DNA from: Bradymonas sediminis
GTDB taxonomy: Bacteria > Myxococcota_A > Bradymonadia > Bradymonadales > Bradymonadaceae
DNA length: 64,000 bases
NCBI RefSeq assembly: GCF_003258315.1
Contig: NZ_CP030032.1
Span: 4,633,501-4,697,500, forward strand
Direction of reading: 5' to 3'
Position numbers and translations under genes: made by a program. Under the pieces are notes generated by a model. That model was given only the letters and a program-made list of their open reading frames with translations. It had not been told where the DNA came from and did not search any database. Of the stretch, positions 42,633 to 51,407 are shown piece by piece. Position 1 is the stretch's first letter. Every line of letters begins with the position of its first letter.

Positions 42633-44366
42633 TCAAGTTGGGAATTCGTCTTTGACGCTGCGGCGCATGAGCTTTTCGAAGACCGAGGGGGCCAGGCGAT
42701 TTGCCCACCAGGCCAGTTGAGCGGTGCGCCCAACCATGACCTGGCGTTGGCGTGATTCGACGGCGTCGACGATGGAGTGAGCGGCGACGTTGACGTCGAT
42801 CTCTGCGGCGCCGTCGGCGGCGTCTCGGCGCATGGCGGTTTTGATATAGCTTGGGCAGGCGAGGGTGACCGAGACGCCGTCGCCGTCGACCTCGGTGCGC
42901 AGGGAGTCGAAGAAACCATGGAGCGCGTGTTTGCTGGCGGCGTAGGCGGTGCGACCGGTGAGCGGGGCGAAGCCTGCGACGCTCGAGATGGCGGCGATGC
43001 GTCCACGGTGTTGGCGGATAAGAGGCAGCGCTGCCTCGGTCATGCGCACGGCGCCGAGCAGGTTGACGTCGATGACCTGGGCGACCTGGTCGGCGTCGAT
43101 ATCTTTGAACATGCCGCGCAGCGGGATTGCGGCGTTATTATAGAGTGTGTCGAGGCTTCCGAAGGTCTTTTGGGCGGTTTCGACCGCGCGGTCACACTGC
43201 GCCTGGTTACGAACATCGCAGACAACACGCACGGCTTGGGCGCCCTGGGCGCGGGCCATCATATAGGTGCGCTCGAGGGCGTCGGCGTCGCGGTCTACGA
43301 GGACGAGTCGGTGGCCGCGGGTTGCGTGGGCCTTGGCCAGCGCGAAGCCCAGGCCGCCGCCGGCGCCGGTGATCATCACGACGCGTGAGGCGTCGCGCGC
43401 GAGTTTGCCCTGGCGATAGCGCTCGAAGGCTTGTTCGCTGGTGAATTGGGGAGTGAAGCCGAAGTCTTCTTTGAGGCGGGTGTTATCGAAGACCGGGCGG
43501 TATTTGAGGAAGAGGATCTGTTCGGGGCCGTAGGGGCCGACGCCGGCGGCGGAGAGGCCGGTGAGGGCGCCGCGGATCGCGAATTCGGGCAAGGCGACGT
43601 ATTTTCCGCCCATGCGCGCGGCGATCTCTTCGAGGGTGAGCACGCCGTCGCCGGTGAGGTTAAAGATGCCAGATTGCTGGGTTTTTACGCCGTGGAGCAG
43701 GGCGCCGACGACATCTTCGTCGGAGATGATGCAAAAGCGTGAGTCGACGCCGCGAAGGCCGGTGACGATGGACCGCTCGAAGAGGCTGGTGATCTGGTTA
43801 TCGGTGCTTGGGCCGAGGACCGTCGATACGCGGAAGATCAATTGCTGGAGTTCAGGGTGTTCCTCGCGGACCACGGCGAGTTCTTCTTCGACGATACGCT
43901 TGTGGTGTGCGTAGGCGAAGGCTTCGTTGCCCTGGACGGGGTCCTCTTCGACGAGGAGTTCGCGGTTGCGCGGGTGGTAGCCGTAGGCCGCGCCGCTGGA
44001 GGTGTAGATAAATTGTTCGGTGCCGGCGGCGAGGCAGCCGGCGATGACGTGGCGGGTGCCGCGCACGTCGACGTTGAATTGCATCTCGCGGTGGTCGCCG
44101 GGGGGCGGTGTGACGATGGCGGCGAGGTGGACCGCGACGTCAGGGCGAACCTCTTCGAAGAGTTTGACCACCGCTTTTTCATCACAAATATCGAGGTATC
44201 GCGCGTCGACCCGGTCGCTTTCGGCGAGGTCGGCGTCGATATCGCGGATGTCGGTGGCGATGATGCGGTCGATGCCGTGTGGCTCATCTTCGACGAGCTT
44301 TCGCAGGAGGTATGAGCCGACGAAACCGGCGGCGCCGGTGATCAGGAGTGTTCGTTGCGTAGTCAT
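42633..44366 (-). CDS. Fusion of an extended SDR (epimerase-like) and a classical SDR
   Basis: The protein is 577 aa. Residues 1-320 are an extended SDR with GAAGFVGS (11-18), AVHLAAI, and a YAHHK that replaces the usual YxxxK pattern by spacing only. Residues about 330-577 are a classical SDR with GAGGGLGFA, NNAAI, SSVAG and an intact YAASK. Both halves bind NAD(P). Two oxidoreductases in one chain suggest sequential steps on a hydrophobic substrate. No ribosome-binding site is seen before the ATG at 44366, perhaps because translation is coupled to the transporter gene ending 59 bp upstream. Confidence 0.88.
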   Translation of the reverse strand: MTTQRTLLITGAAGFVGSYLLRKLVEDEPHGIDRIIATDIRDIDADLAESDRVDARYLDICDEKAVVKLFEEVRPDVAVHLAAIVTPPPGDHREMQFNVDVRGTRHVIAGCLAAGTEQFIYTSSGAAYGYHPRNRELLVEEDPVQGNEAFAYAHHKRIVEEELAVVREEHPELQQLIFRVSTVLGPSTDNQITSLFERSIVTGLRGVDSRFCIISDEDVVGALLHGVKTQQSGIFNLTGDGVLTLEEIAARMGGKYVALPEFAIRGALTGLSAAGVGPYGPEQILFLKYRPVFDNTRLKEDFGFTPQFTSEQAFERYRQGKLARDASRVVMITGAGGGLGFALAKAHATRGHRLVLVDRDADALERTYMMARAQGAQAVRVVCDVRNQAQCDRAVETAQKTFGSLDTLYNNAAIPLRGMFKDIDADQVAQVIDVNLLGAVRMTEAALPLIRQHRGRIAAISSVAGFAPLTGRTAYAASKHALHGFFDSLRTEVDGDGVSVTLACPSYIKTAMRRDAADGAAEIDVNVAAHSIVDAVESRQRQVMVGRTAQLAWWANRLAPSVFEKLMRRSVKDEFPT

Positions 44367-44425
44367 AATTTAATTAAGCGAAATGAGCGAGATAAGAAGC
44401 AATTAGAATGGGTGAAGTGCTGTAA

Positions 44426-45325
44426 TTATGAGGCTGTTCGGCTCCAGATGGTCGCCATGGTCAAGCCGGCGATGACATGCCAGATGCCCCACCAGCCGGC
44501 AATAACGGCCATACCTCCGAGCCCATCAAAGAAGGCGAAGGTGAGCACGAGGCCGAGACCGGAGTTTTGGATGGCGACTTCGATGGCCACCGCTCGCACG
44601 TCCTCTTTGGGTAGTCGCGCGGCTTTAGCCGCGGAATAGCCGACCGCCCAGGCCAGGGCGTTGTGCAGCGCGACTGGCAAGAAGATGATGCCGATGACCG
44701 CGACGAAGGCAGAGAAGTTGGACTGAAAAGCGATCGTGACCAGGGCGATGAATAGGAGGATGGATAGGATCTTAAATGGTTTAAGGGCGCGGTCAGCGAG
44801 GGTGGGGAATTTCGCGCGCAGGCTCATCCCGGCGATAAGGGGAAGGCCGAGCAGGATGAGCACGTTTAGGAACATGTCGAGCGGGTTTAGGTTGAAGTCG
44901 GTGAGCAGCGCGGCGGTGTCAGGAGACATCGAGCCCCAGAAGGAGACGTTGAGGGGGGTCATAAAGACGGCGGCTGCGGTCGAGACCGCGGTTAACGAGA
45001 TCGAAAGGGCGGTGTTCGCGCGGCTGAGGTGGGCGATGAGGTTGGAGATATTGCCGCCGGGGCACGATGAGACGAGGATCATGCCCAGGGAGATGCTCGG
45101 GGGGAGTTCCAGGAGTCGAGTGAGTGCCCAGGTTGCGGCGGGGAGCAGGAGAAATTGGGCGAGCATGCCGATCAGGGGGGCGCGGGGGCGCTTGGCGACC
45201 TCGCGAAAGTCGGAGACGCGCAGCGACAGCGCGATGCCGAACATGATGAAACCCAGAATTAGGTTGAGCGCGAGGAGGCTGCCCGGGTCAAAGTTCAGCG
45301 AGATGGCGTCAATCGATTCAATCAT
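44426..45325 (-). CDS. Bile acid:sodium symporter (BASS) family transporter
   Basis: The protein is 299 aa with about nine hydrophobic segments. BASS motifs are present: SSCPGGNISN (discontinuous helix and sodium site) and EVAIQNSGLGL in the second half. I start it at the ATG at 45325; longer frames upstream are not membrane-like. It should move an organic anion with sodium across the inner membrane. It heads the operon with the double-SDR and aldo/keto reductase genes and is divergent from the flavin monooxygenase, suggesting uptake plus oxidation/reduction of one compound class. Confidence 0.88.
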   Translation of the reverse strand: MIESIDAISLNFDPGSLLALNLILGFIMFGIALSLRVSDFREVAKRPRAPLIGMLAQFLLLPAATWALTRLLELPPSISLGMILVSSCPGGNISNLIAHLSRANTALSISLTAVSTAAAVFMTPLNVSFWGSMSPDTAALLTDFNLNPLDMFLNVLILLGLPLIAGMSLRAKFPTLADRALKPFKILSILLFIALVTIAFQSNFSAFVAVIGIIFLPVALHNALAWAVGYSAAKAARLPKEDVRAVAIEVAIQNSGLGLVLTFAFFDGLGGMAVIAGWWGIWHVIAGLTMATIWSRTAS

Positions 45326-45651
45326 CAGGTGGCTCGTAAGACAGAGAGATAGCCCAAGAGATGACGGGCAGGCCCAAGGGCTCTGAGCAGGTGTGGCGTG
45401 TGGCCACCCAAACGCTCTTCGAAGGCGACCGTGGAGTCGCCGCTGAACCAGTCCGTTGCAGCACTGTCGCATATTGGCGCGACTTAGAAAACTCAGGTTG
45501 GGCAAAGCGCGGTTATCTGAGGGGCGTCGCAGGGAACATGTGATTGATAAATTTGGCCGATCGGTTAAACTCGGGGCATCAAGAATCTGTTCGGACAAAG
45601 CCGCCGTTAAGCAACGATTGAATATCCTCGAGGTCACCCATAGGATCGCCG
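45326..45651. other. Divergent promoter region between transporter and monooxygenase
   Basis: 326 bp without a supported gene. It should contain promoters for the BASS operon and the monooxygenase. No clear operator repeat was found. Confidence 0.4.
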
Positions 45652-47058
45652 ATGAATCAGCCCGTAGAGAGCACTGTCGCACATCAAGCCAAGATGAAGA
45701 ACGCGGAGGGGTTTGCCGGTGAGCAGATTCCGCGCGGCGAGCCCGGAGAGGTCATCGACCGAAGCGGGCGAGTGTGCGTGATCGGGGCGGGGCCGGCGGG
45801 TCTGACGACCGCGCGTGCGCTGGCCCGGAACGGCGTGCTCTATGACCAATTCGAGCGCCACAGCGATGTCGGCGGGGTGTGGGATATGGATTCGGAGTAC
45901 GCGAATATGTACGAATCCGCGCATCTTATCTCGTCGAAAGCGTCGACGCAGGTCGCGGATTTTCCGTTGCCGGAGGAGGCGGCGGATTATCCGAGCCACC
46001 GCGTCATTAAGCGTTATTTTCGGGACTTCGCCGAGGCGTTTGGCCTCTATGAGCGCATCCGCTTTGAGGTCAGCGTGGAGCGGATTGAGCGCGATGGCGA
46101 CGGGTGGACGGTGGAGTTGGATACGGGCGAAATCTATCGCTACGACGCGGTGTGCATCGCTAATGGGCATCTAAACGACCCGAATTGGGCGGAGTTCCCG
46201 GGGGAGTTCGACGGCGAGATATTTCACTCCTGCGATTATCGAAGCGCGGATGTTTTTAATGGCAAGCGCGTGTTGGTGATCGGAGCGGGGAATAGTGGTT
46301 GTGATATCACCGTCGACGCGATTCATCGGGCTGAGTCGGTCGATCTGTCGATGCGTCGCGGTTATTATATCGTGCCCAAATATATTCTCGGGGTGCCGGC
46401 GGCGGACTTCGGCTCGGGCTCGAGCAAATTGTCAATGCCGATGTGGTTGAAGCAGCGGTTGGACGCGAAGTTATTGCGCACGCTTTATCCGGACCCGCGC
46501 AAATACGGCATCCCCGAACCGGATCATAAGTTGTATGAGTCGCATCCCATCGTGAACTCGCAGCTTTTGTATCACCTGGGCCACGGCGACGTGAGCATTC
46601 GACCGAATATCGCGCGCTTTGAGGGGAAGACCGTTCATTTTACGGACGGTAAATCGGCGGAGTACGATGTGGTCGTGATGGCCACCGGCTATAAGCTGAC
46701 GTTCCCGTTTATCGACCGCGATCATTTTACGTGGCGCGCGGGCGGCAAGGCGCCGAATCTGTATCTCAATATCTTCCACCCGGAGTATGATAATCTGTTC
46801 GTGATGGGGTTGATTGAGTCGGACGGCGGCGGCTGGGAGATTCGGGCGTCGCAGGGCGAGGCGGTGGCGAAGTTTTTGTCGGCCCAGAAGAGCGATCCGG
46901 CGAAGGCGGCGCGTTTTCGGGAGAAGAAGCGCGGTCCGGCGCCCGACACAACGGGCGGGGTCGACTTCTCGAAATTCGAGCGGATGGCGTATTATGTGCG
47001 CAACTCGGTCTATCGGGCGAGGATGGAGGAGTTATTGGCGTGGTTTGAAGAGGCCTAG
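45652..47058 (+). CDS. Flavin-containing monooxygenase
   Basis: The protein is 468 aa with TAGGATCG before the ATG. FAD-binding GAGPAG lies near residue 45 and NADPH-binding GAGNSG near 212. The FMO signature, with aromatic Phe-Asp-Gly before His in FDGEIFHSCDY, is at about 186-196, and a C-terminal ATGYK is near 346. The N-terminal 38 residues before the Rossmann fold are an unusual hydrophilic extension. It should oxidise a soft nucleophile or ketone using NADPH and O2. The divergent operon (BASS transporter, double SDR, AKR) makes joint metabolism of an imported lipid-like compound plausible. Confidence 0.92.
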   Translation: MNQPVESTVAHQAKMKNAEGFAGEQIPRGEPGEVIDRSGRVCVIGAGPAGLTTARALARNGVLYDQFERHSDVGGVWDMDSEYANMYESAHLISSKASTQVADFPLPEEAADYPSHRVIKRYFRDFAEAFGLYERIRFEVSVERIERDGDGWTVELDTGEIYRYDAVCIANGHLNDPNWAEFPGEFDGEIFHSCDYRSADVFNGKRVLVIGAGNSGCDITVDAIHRAESVDLSMRRGYYIVPKYILGVPAADFGSGSSKLSMPMWLKQRLDAKLLRTLYPDPRKYGIPEPDHKLYESHPIVNSQLLYHLGHGDVSIRPNIARFEGKTVHFTDGKSAEYDVVVMATGYKLTFPFIDRDHFTWRAGGKAPNLYLNIFHPEYDNLFVMGLIESDGGGWEIRASQGEAVAKFLSAQKSDPAKAARFREKKRGPAPDTTGGVDFSKFERMAYYVRNSVYRARMEELLAWFEEA

Positions 47059-47199
47059 AGTTCGTAGCCTTTTGCGTCCGCGTGTTTAGCATTGTTGCCA
47101 ATGCGGCCCCGGTATCTTCTGCATGTCACGCCAGCGGAGGAGAGCGTCGCTTGTTTGTCTGCAGCGTGTGTGATTCAAATGAGAGTTAAAGGAGCATCC

Positions 47200-47949
47200 A
47201 TGAAACGCGTCTCAATCGTTCTCTTCGCTCTATGTCTCCCGGCCTTCATTAACGGCTGTCACTTAACACAGGCTGAGGCGAAGTCGTCCAGTGGGTTTGA
47301 GAACATAACCCAGGCATCCGTCGCCAAGCTGCGAAATACGGGCACCGTTCAGGGAGAAAATGCGGGGGATCTCAGCGTTCAAATCGAGATCAAAGCCGAA
47401 CCCCACAAGGATAACGCCACGGCCCCCGGTGATTTTGAGACCGATTTTGAGATTAGGGTGATGCGAAAGGGCCAACCGGTGTCCGACGCCACCGTGACCG
47501 TGCAGGCTTATAGAGGTCCTGCGGTGAAGTTGCGGTTCGACGAGGACGAGTACGAAGCCGAAATTAAGGGCTATTACGGCGCATATCGCGTGGACATAAC
47601 CGCGGGCGCGGAGCGCGTGGAGGGGGTGTATCTGGCGAGCCCGGCGATTGTGACCTTCAGCTCCCACAAGCATCAAGAGCGGGTTTCGGCTGGGTCCGAC
47701 CTGAAATTGAGCTGGAAGGCCGACAACCCAAGCGCCGACCGCACGCAAATCGAAGGCGATGAATTCAGGGCCGTGACCCTCAAAAAAGGCGCGTCTTCCT
47801 ATACTGTTTCAGCCGCATCGCTGGACAACGATGAGGAGGACGAGTTCAAGATCACTCGCGTCAATGAGATGGAGCTACCCGGGCTGGCCAACGGTTCAAG
47901 CTTTATGATCGAGGTTGAGAACGAACTTGAGCTTCGACTGAAGCGCTGA
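47200..47949 (+). CDS. Hypothetical lipoprotein with Ig-like domains
   Basis: The protein is 249 aa. The start at 47200 follows an ideal AAAGGAG. The signal peptide ends INGC (lipid Cys near 19). The mature part is beta-rich, with a FEIRVMRKGQPVSDATVTV segment typical of Ig-like/carboxypeptidase-regulatory folds (about 85-150). A second beta region (about 155-240) follows. No catalytic motif. It is convergent with the MscS channel gene. Confidence 0.75.
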   Translation: MKRVSIVLFALCLPAFINGCHLTQAEAKSSSGFENITQASVAKLRNTGTVQGENAGDLSVQIEIKAEPHKDNATAPGDFETDFEIRVMRKGQPVSDATVTVQAYRGPAVKLRFDEDEYEAEIKGYYGAYRVDITAGAERVEGVYLASPAIVTFSSHKHQERVSAGSDLKLSWKADNPSADRTQIEGDEFRAVTLKKGASSYTVSAASLDNDEEDEFKITRVNEMELPGLANGSSFMIEVENELELRLKR

Positions 47950-48004
47950 GTCCTAGGAGGTTGAGCCTGAGGGGTTGCCGCAATCAGTCGGCCTCAACGA
48001 TCGC

Positions 48005-48937
48005 CTAGGGTTGAGTGCTTGCCTCGAGTTCAGTGGGTTGCTTTTCGGATGCGCGGAGCAGCATCGCGTCGAGGGTGACCCCGCCTTTGGGCCCAAACTC
48101 AAGGGTGGTGATGGGATAGGGCATATCGATATCGTTCTCGGCGAAGACCTTGGCGACGGCGATAATGGCCTCGCTCTGAGGGGCTAAGAAGTCGACGTGC
48201 ACGTGGAAGTTCACCCAGAAGCGCAGCGTGCCGTTGAAGGTTGAGGGGCCGATCTCGGTATAGAAGAACTCGATGGGCTGGTCTTTATCGACGGCTTCGA
48301 GGTTTTGAACGGCTTCGATGGCCAGGCGGCGGGCTTTTTCGTGGTCGTCGGCATAGGAGACGCCCAGACTGATATCGATGCGCCGCTTATGATTCCATGA
48401 ATAATTGGTCAGCGGGCTGTTGAGGATTTCCTTATTGGGGACATGCACCAATTGCCCCTGGGTTGTGCGAATGACCGTGGAGCGCAGGTTAATGTCGTGC
48501 ACTCGGCCGTAGAAGCCCTTGCATTCGATCATATCGTCGATGCCATAGGGGTGTTGGATCGAGAGGATGACGCCGGACATGAAGTTGGCGGCGATATCTT
48601 GGAAGGCAAAACCCAGCGCCAAACCGATGACACCGACACCGGCGAGCAGGGAGGTGACCGTGCCGTCCAATTTGAGGATGCCCAGGGCGATAAAGATGCC
48701 CGTGGTTAGGATGGCGACGCCGGCGGTGGTCTCGATGAGGCCGATGACTGCGCGGTTGGTGGTGATGCTTGTGAGGGTGCGGTTAATCACCCGGCGCACG
48801 ACCCAGCCAATGAGATAGAACGCGATGAGGATGAGAATCGCCGCGACGAAATTCGGCAGCATTTCGATGGCGCTACTGAGCCACCCGCTGAGCTTCTCGG
48901 TGAGGAGTACGTACGCTTTTTCGATGCCTAGTTCCAT
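48005..48937 (-). CDS. mscS: Small-conductance mechanosensitive channel (MscS family)
   Basis: The protein is 310 aa. Three membrane helices (about 27-50, 66-90 and 98-128) end in the pore helix GVGVIGLALGFAFQD, which matches the glycine/alanine packing of MscS. The beta domain has HPYGIDDMIECKG and VPNKEILNSPLTNYS, and the C-terminal domain is complete. It opens under membrane tension to release solutes after osmotic downshift. The ribosome-binding site is not obvious. The start at 48937 was chosen over a longer frame whose N-terminus is not helical. Confidence 0.93.
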   Translation of the reverse strand: MELGIEKAYVLLTEKLSGWLSSAIEMLPNFVAAILILIAFYLIGWVVRRVINRTLTSITTNRAVIGLIETTAGVAILTTGIFIALGILKLDGTVTSLLAGVGVIGLALGFAFQDIAANFMSGVILSIQHPYGIDDMIECKGFYGRVHDINLRSTVIRTTQGQLVHVPNKEILNSPLTNYSWNHKRRIDISLGVSYADDHEKARRLAIEAVQNLEAVDKDQPIEFFYTEIGPSTFNGTLRFWVNFHVHVDFLAPQSEAIIAVAKVFAENDIDMPYPITTLEFGPKGGVTLDAMLLRASEKQPTELEASTQP

Positions 48938-49100
48938 AATAAGGGCGGGTCCGAGGTTTTGAGGGGTTGCTGGCGGGCTGATTCTATCGATCTGATGGCC
49001 GGGGGCAAGTGTGAAGCAAGAGCATTGTTCCTTTCTCTTCTGGTGACAATCTTGGAAGATATCCTTTGCGCCCCACACAATCTATCGGAGCTCTTTAACG

Positions 49101-49445
49101 ATGAAGCCGATTCTAGTTGCTTATGGCTCGTTGGCGATCGCGATTATCTGCGAAGTGATCGGCACGACTTTTCTGATGGAGTCTGAGCAGTTTACCCGTA
49201 TCGGGCCAACCCTGACGATGGCGGGGCTGTATGTCTGCTCTTTCTACTTCTTGTCGCAGACGTTGAAAATAATTCCGCTGGGCATCGCTTATGCGATCTG
49301 GGCGGCGGTGGGCATTGTGCTGACCGCGATGATTGGCCTGGTGGTGTTCAAGCAGACGCTGGACGTGGCCGCGGTGTTTGGGATTGGGATGATTATCGGC
49401 GGGGTGCTGGTGATTAATCTCTTTTCACGGTCTTTGGGGCATTGA
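49101..49445 (+). CDS. emrE: Small multidrug resistance (SMR/EmrE-like) transporter
   Basis: The protein is 114 aa with four membrane helices. The essential proton/substrate glutamate is E18 in IICEVIGTTF, and the helix-3 signature is GIAYAIWAAVGIV. It exchanges protons for cationic compounds as an antiparallel dimer. I looked upstream for a guanidine riboswitch, since some SMR proteins export guanidine, and did not see one, so drug-type substrates are more likely. A strong hairpin follows the stop. Confidence 0.92.
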   Translation: MKPILVAYGSLAIAIICEVIGTTFLMESEQFTRIGPTLTMAGLYVCSFYFLSQTLKIIPLGIAYAIWAAVGIVLTAMIGLVVFKQTLDVAAVFGIGMIIGGVLVINLFSRSLGH

Positions 49446-49476
49446 GCGCAGGGAGGCGTGTGGCCTCCCTGCGCTC
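49444..49476. terminator. Bidirectional hairpin between convergent genes
   Basis: A perfect 14-bp stem (GAGCGCAGGGAGGC at 49444-49457 and GCCTCCCTGCGCTC at 49463-49476) has a 5-nt loop. It overlaps the transporter stop and lies 3 bp past the end of the convergent lipoprotein gene. It lacks a T run but is placed to end both transcripts. Confidence 0.75.
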
Positions 49477-49479
49477 ACA

Positions 49480-50124
49480 TTAGGCTGGAGGCGGGATAAC
49501 TACGCGCACCGTTTGCTCCGGCTGATCGAGGGTGAACTCAATCGTCTGGCAGCTGGGGTTGCTAATATGGCTCGCCTCATCCTCAAAGAATTCGGCGCCG
49601 TAGCAAAAGGTTGCTTTGAGGGTTTCGCCGGCGGCGAGTTCGGGGGTGATACAGTGGTCCTGGGGGTCTTGGTACCAGACGCGGCCGTCCCACTGATATT
49701 GGCGGGAGTCGCCGTCTTCAAAAAGGGTGCTCGAAGCGCTCGGGGCTGCACAGGCTACGTCGCATAGCGCGCACGTGCCGGTGGCCATCGCCTCGCAACT
49801 GCAGACGCCGCAATCCTGGCCTGGCCGCACGGCCTCGCCGTTACGTTCGATCGAGAGCCAGAATTGTTGTTCGAAGGAGCAAGGCCCCTGATTATCTACG
49901 GATTTATATGCGTAGAGTTGGGCGCCCGACTCATTTTTTAGTTCGAAGTTTATTTGGTAGCTCATCGTGCCGGCGTCGGTGCCAGTGTCGGCTGACGCGT
50001 CGGCGCCGGTGTCGGTTTGGGTTCCGATATCCCAGCCGCCGGTGTTCTGGCTGCGATCGTTGGAGCAAGCCGTCAGGGTGACTGCGATGAGTCCTATAAC
50101 CAGCGCTTTTGTCACGTTCTGCAT
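49480..50124 (-). CDS. Hypothetical lipoprotein with a Cys-rich centre
   Basis: The protein is 214 aa with GGAG before the ATG at 50124. The signal peptide ends VTLTAC (lipid Cys near 20), then a D/T/G-rich linker. The mature domain has paired cysteines in its middle (CGVCSCEA, CALCDVACA) and more near the end, suggesting several disulfides. It resembles in layout the other surface lipoproteins in this window, but no family is recognised. Confidence 0.75.
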   Translation of the reverse strand: MQNVTKALVIGLIAVTLTACSNDRSQNTGGWDIGTQTDTGADASADTGTDAGTMSYQINFELKNESGAQLYAYKSVDNQGPCSFEQQFWLSIERNGEAVRPGQDCGVCSCEAMATGTCALCDVACAAPSASSTLFEDGDSRQYQWDGRVWYQDPQDHCITPELAAGETLKATFCYGAEFFEDEASHISNPSCQTIEFTLDQPEQTVRVVIPPPA

Positions 50125-50172
50125 CGTTGTCTCCAGGGGGGCGGCGGCCAGGCGGTATTGTGCTGTGCGTTG

Positions 50173-50197
50173 AGGAGCGCCCATCACGGGCGCTCCT
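50173..50197. terminator. GC-rich hairpin after the polytopic membrane protein gene
   Basis: AGGAGCGCCC (50173-50182) pairs with GGGCGCTCCT (50188-50197) over a 5-nt loop. It lies 24 bp beyond the stop of the minus-strand membrane protein gene, with no T run in that direction. It is a probable but not classical terminator. Confidence 0.5.
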
Positions 50198-50220
50198 TTC
50201 TAAGTGGCGAAGGCCTTCGT

Positions 50221-51240
50221 TTAGCCGGCATGAGGGCGAGGGGCTGGTGCGGGTTGGAAGGCGAGTTGTGGCTGGTCGGAGGCGTTCTCTTCGGCTTTGC
50301 CGATGAGCTCGGTAAACTTCGAGGAGATCTTCCGAATGCGTGCGTCCCACGTGGGGTCGGGGGTGACGCCGACGATCTCGTAGTGATAGGTCGTCAGGGT
50401 ATAGGCCATGGCGAAGGGCTCGAAGAAGGTGGCCTTGATCGCCCACGAGGCGATGGCCGCGACGATGACGGCGAGGACGGTCAAAACAGTGCCGACGTCG
50501 GTGCTGCCAAGGGTGGCGCCGATGATGCCGGCGGGGACCAGAAAGACCAGGAAGAGGACGAAGCCGAGGACCTTGCCGAGCACCCAGGTTTTTGCGGCGG
50601 TGATCAGGATGGGCTTGTAGCATTGGGCGTATAACAGGACGCCGTGGCGGGCGCTGTTCCAGACGTTCTTTTCGCCGCGATAAATGGCGTAGGAGAGGAT
50701 GGCCTCGTCGACGTAGGTCAACGAGCGGGTCAAGATTTGGGTGATGATGTTGACCAGGTTTCTTGCCGAACCGGGGAGGGGCAACCAACTGCTGATGCGC
50801 AGGGCCTTTCGCTGCAAGGCTTTTAGTGCGCCTGTCACCAGGGTGTCGAGGGCAAAGAGCATGCTGACGTCTTTGAAATTCTCTTTGATGATCTGCTGGC
50901 CATATTTAAATTGGCCCATCCCGTCGGGGAGTTTGCCGCCCTTGAGCAGCTCGGTCATCGCCGCGATATGGGCGCCCTTGACCATATAGAGCAGGTAGCG
51001 TTGGGCCCATTTGCTCAGCCCGCCGAAGAGCGCCAGGCCGATGAATACCAAGATAAAGGGGAGCACGGGAATTTTGAGGAGTACTCCGGTCACGAACGCC
51101 AGGCCTGCGAAGATGCCGAACCAGAGCAAGGCGACCACAAAAAAGGTTGTGTAGACCGCCACGTTTACGCCGATATACGGCAGCGTTCGGGTGATCAGCA
51201 TGACCGCTGTGCTCCAATAGCTGACGTTCTGAGAGCTCAT
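50221..51240 (-). CDS. Polytopic membrane protein of unknown function
   Basis: The protein is 339 aa; I start it at the ATG at 51240 with a clear GGAG. Hydrophobic segments lie at about 20-55, 60-85, 195-225 and 235-265, with amphipathic stretches between. The middle contains conserved-looking YVDEAILSYAIYRG. The C-terminal 60 residues are hydrophilic and end in a Pro/Ala tail. I do not recognise the family; channel-forming or membrane-shaping roles would be guesses. Confidence 0.65.
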   Translation of the reverse strand: MSSQNVSYWSTAVMLITRTLPYIGVNVAVYTTFFVVALLWFGIFAGLAFVTGVLLKIPVLPFILVFIGLALFGGLSKWAQRYLLYMVKGAHIAAMTELLKGGKLPDGMGQFKYGQQIIKENFKDVSMLFALDTLVTGALKALQRKALRISSWLPLPGSARNLVNIITQILTRSLTYVDEAILSYAIYRGEKNVWNSARHGVLLYAQCYKPILITAAKTWVLGKVLGFVLFLVFLVPAGIIGATLGSTDVGTVLTVLAVIVAAIASWAIKATFFEPFAMAYTLTTYHYEIVGVTPDPTWDARIRKISSKFTELIGKAEENASDQPQLAFQPAPAPRPHAG

Positions 51241-51407
51241 CTTAAAATCTCCGCGTGAGAGTCTTAATTTAAAAGGCGCCGCCACTGCGTCGAGGAGGCT
51301 TGGGGGTTGTGTCGGGCGAAAATGGCGATTCGGTTGGATAGTGTACCAAATAACCCGAAGGTTCAAAGCCGGATTCGCAGGGAAGCCGTGGAGGCGCCTT
51401 TTGTCGC

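Noticed and set aside
48938-49100. Guanidine riboswitch upstream of the SMR transporter
   Set aside because: I looked for the conserved ykkC and mini-ykkC motifs and found none.
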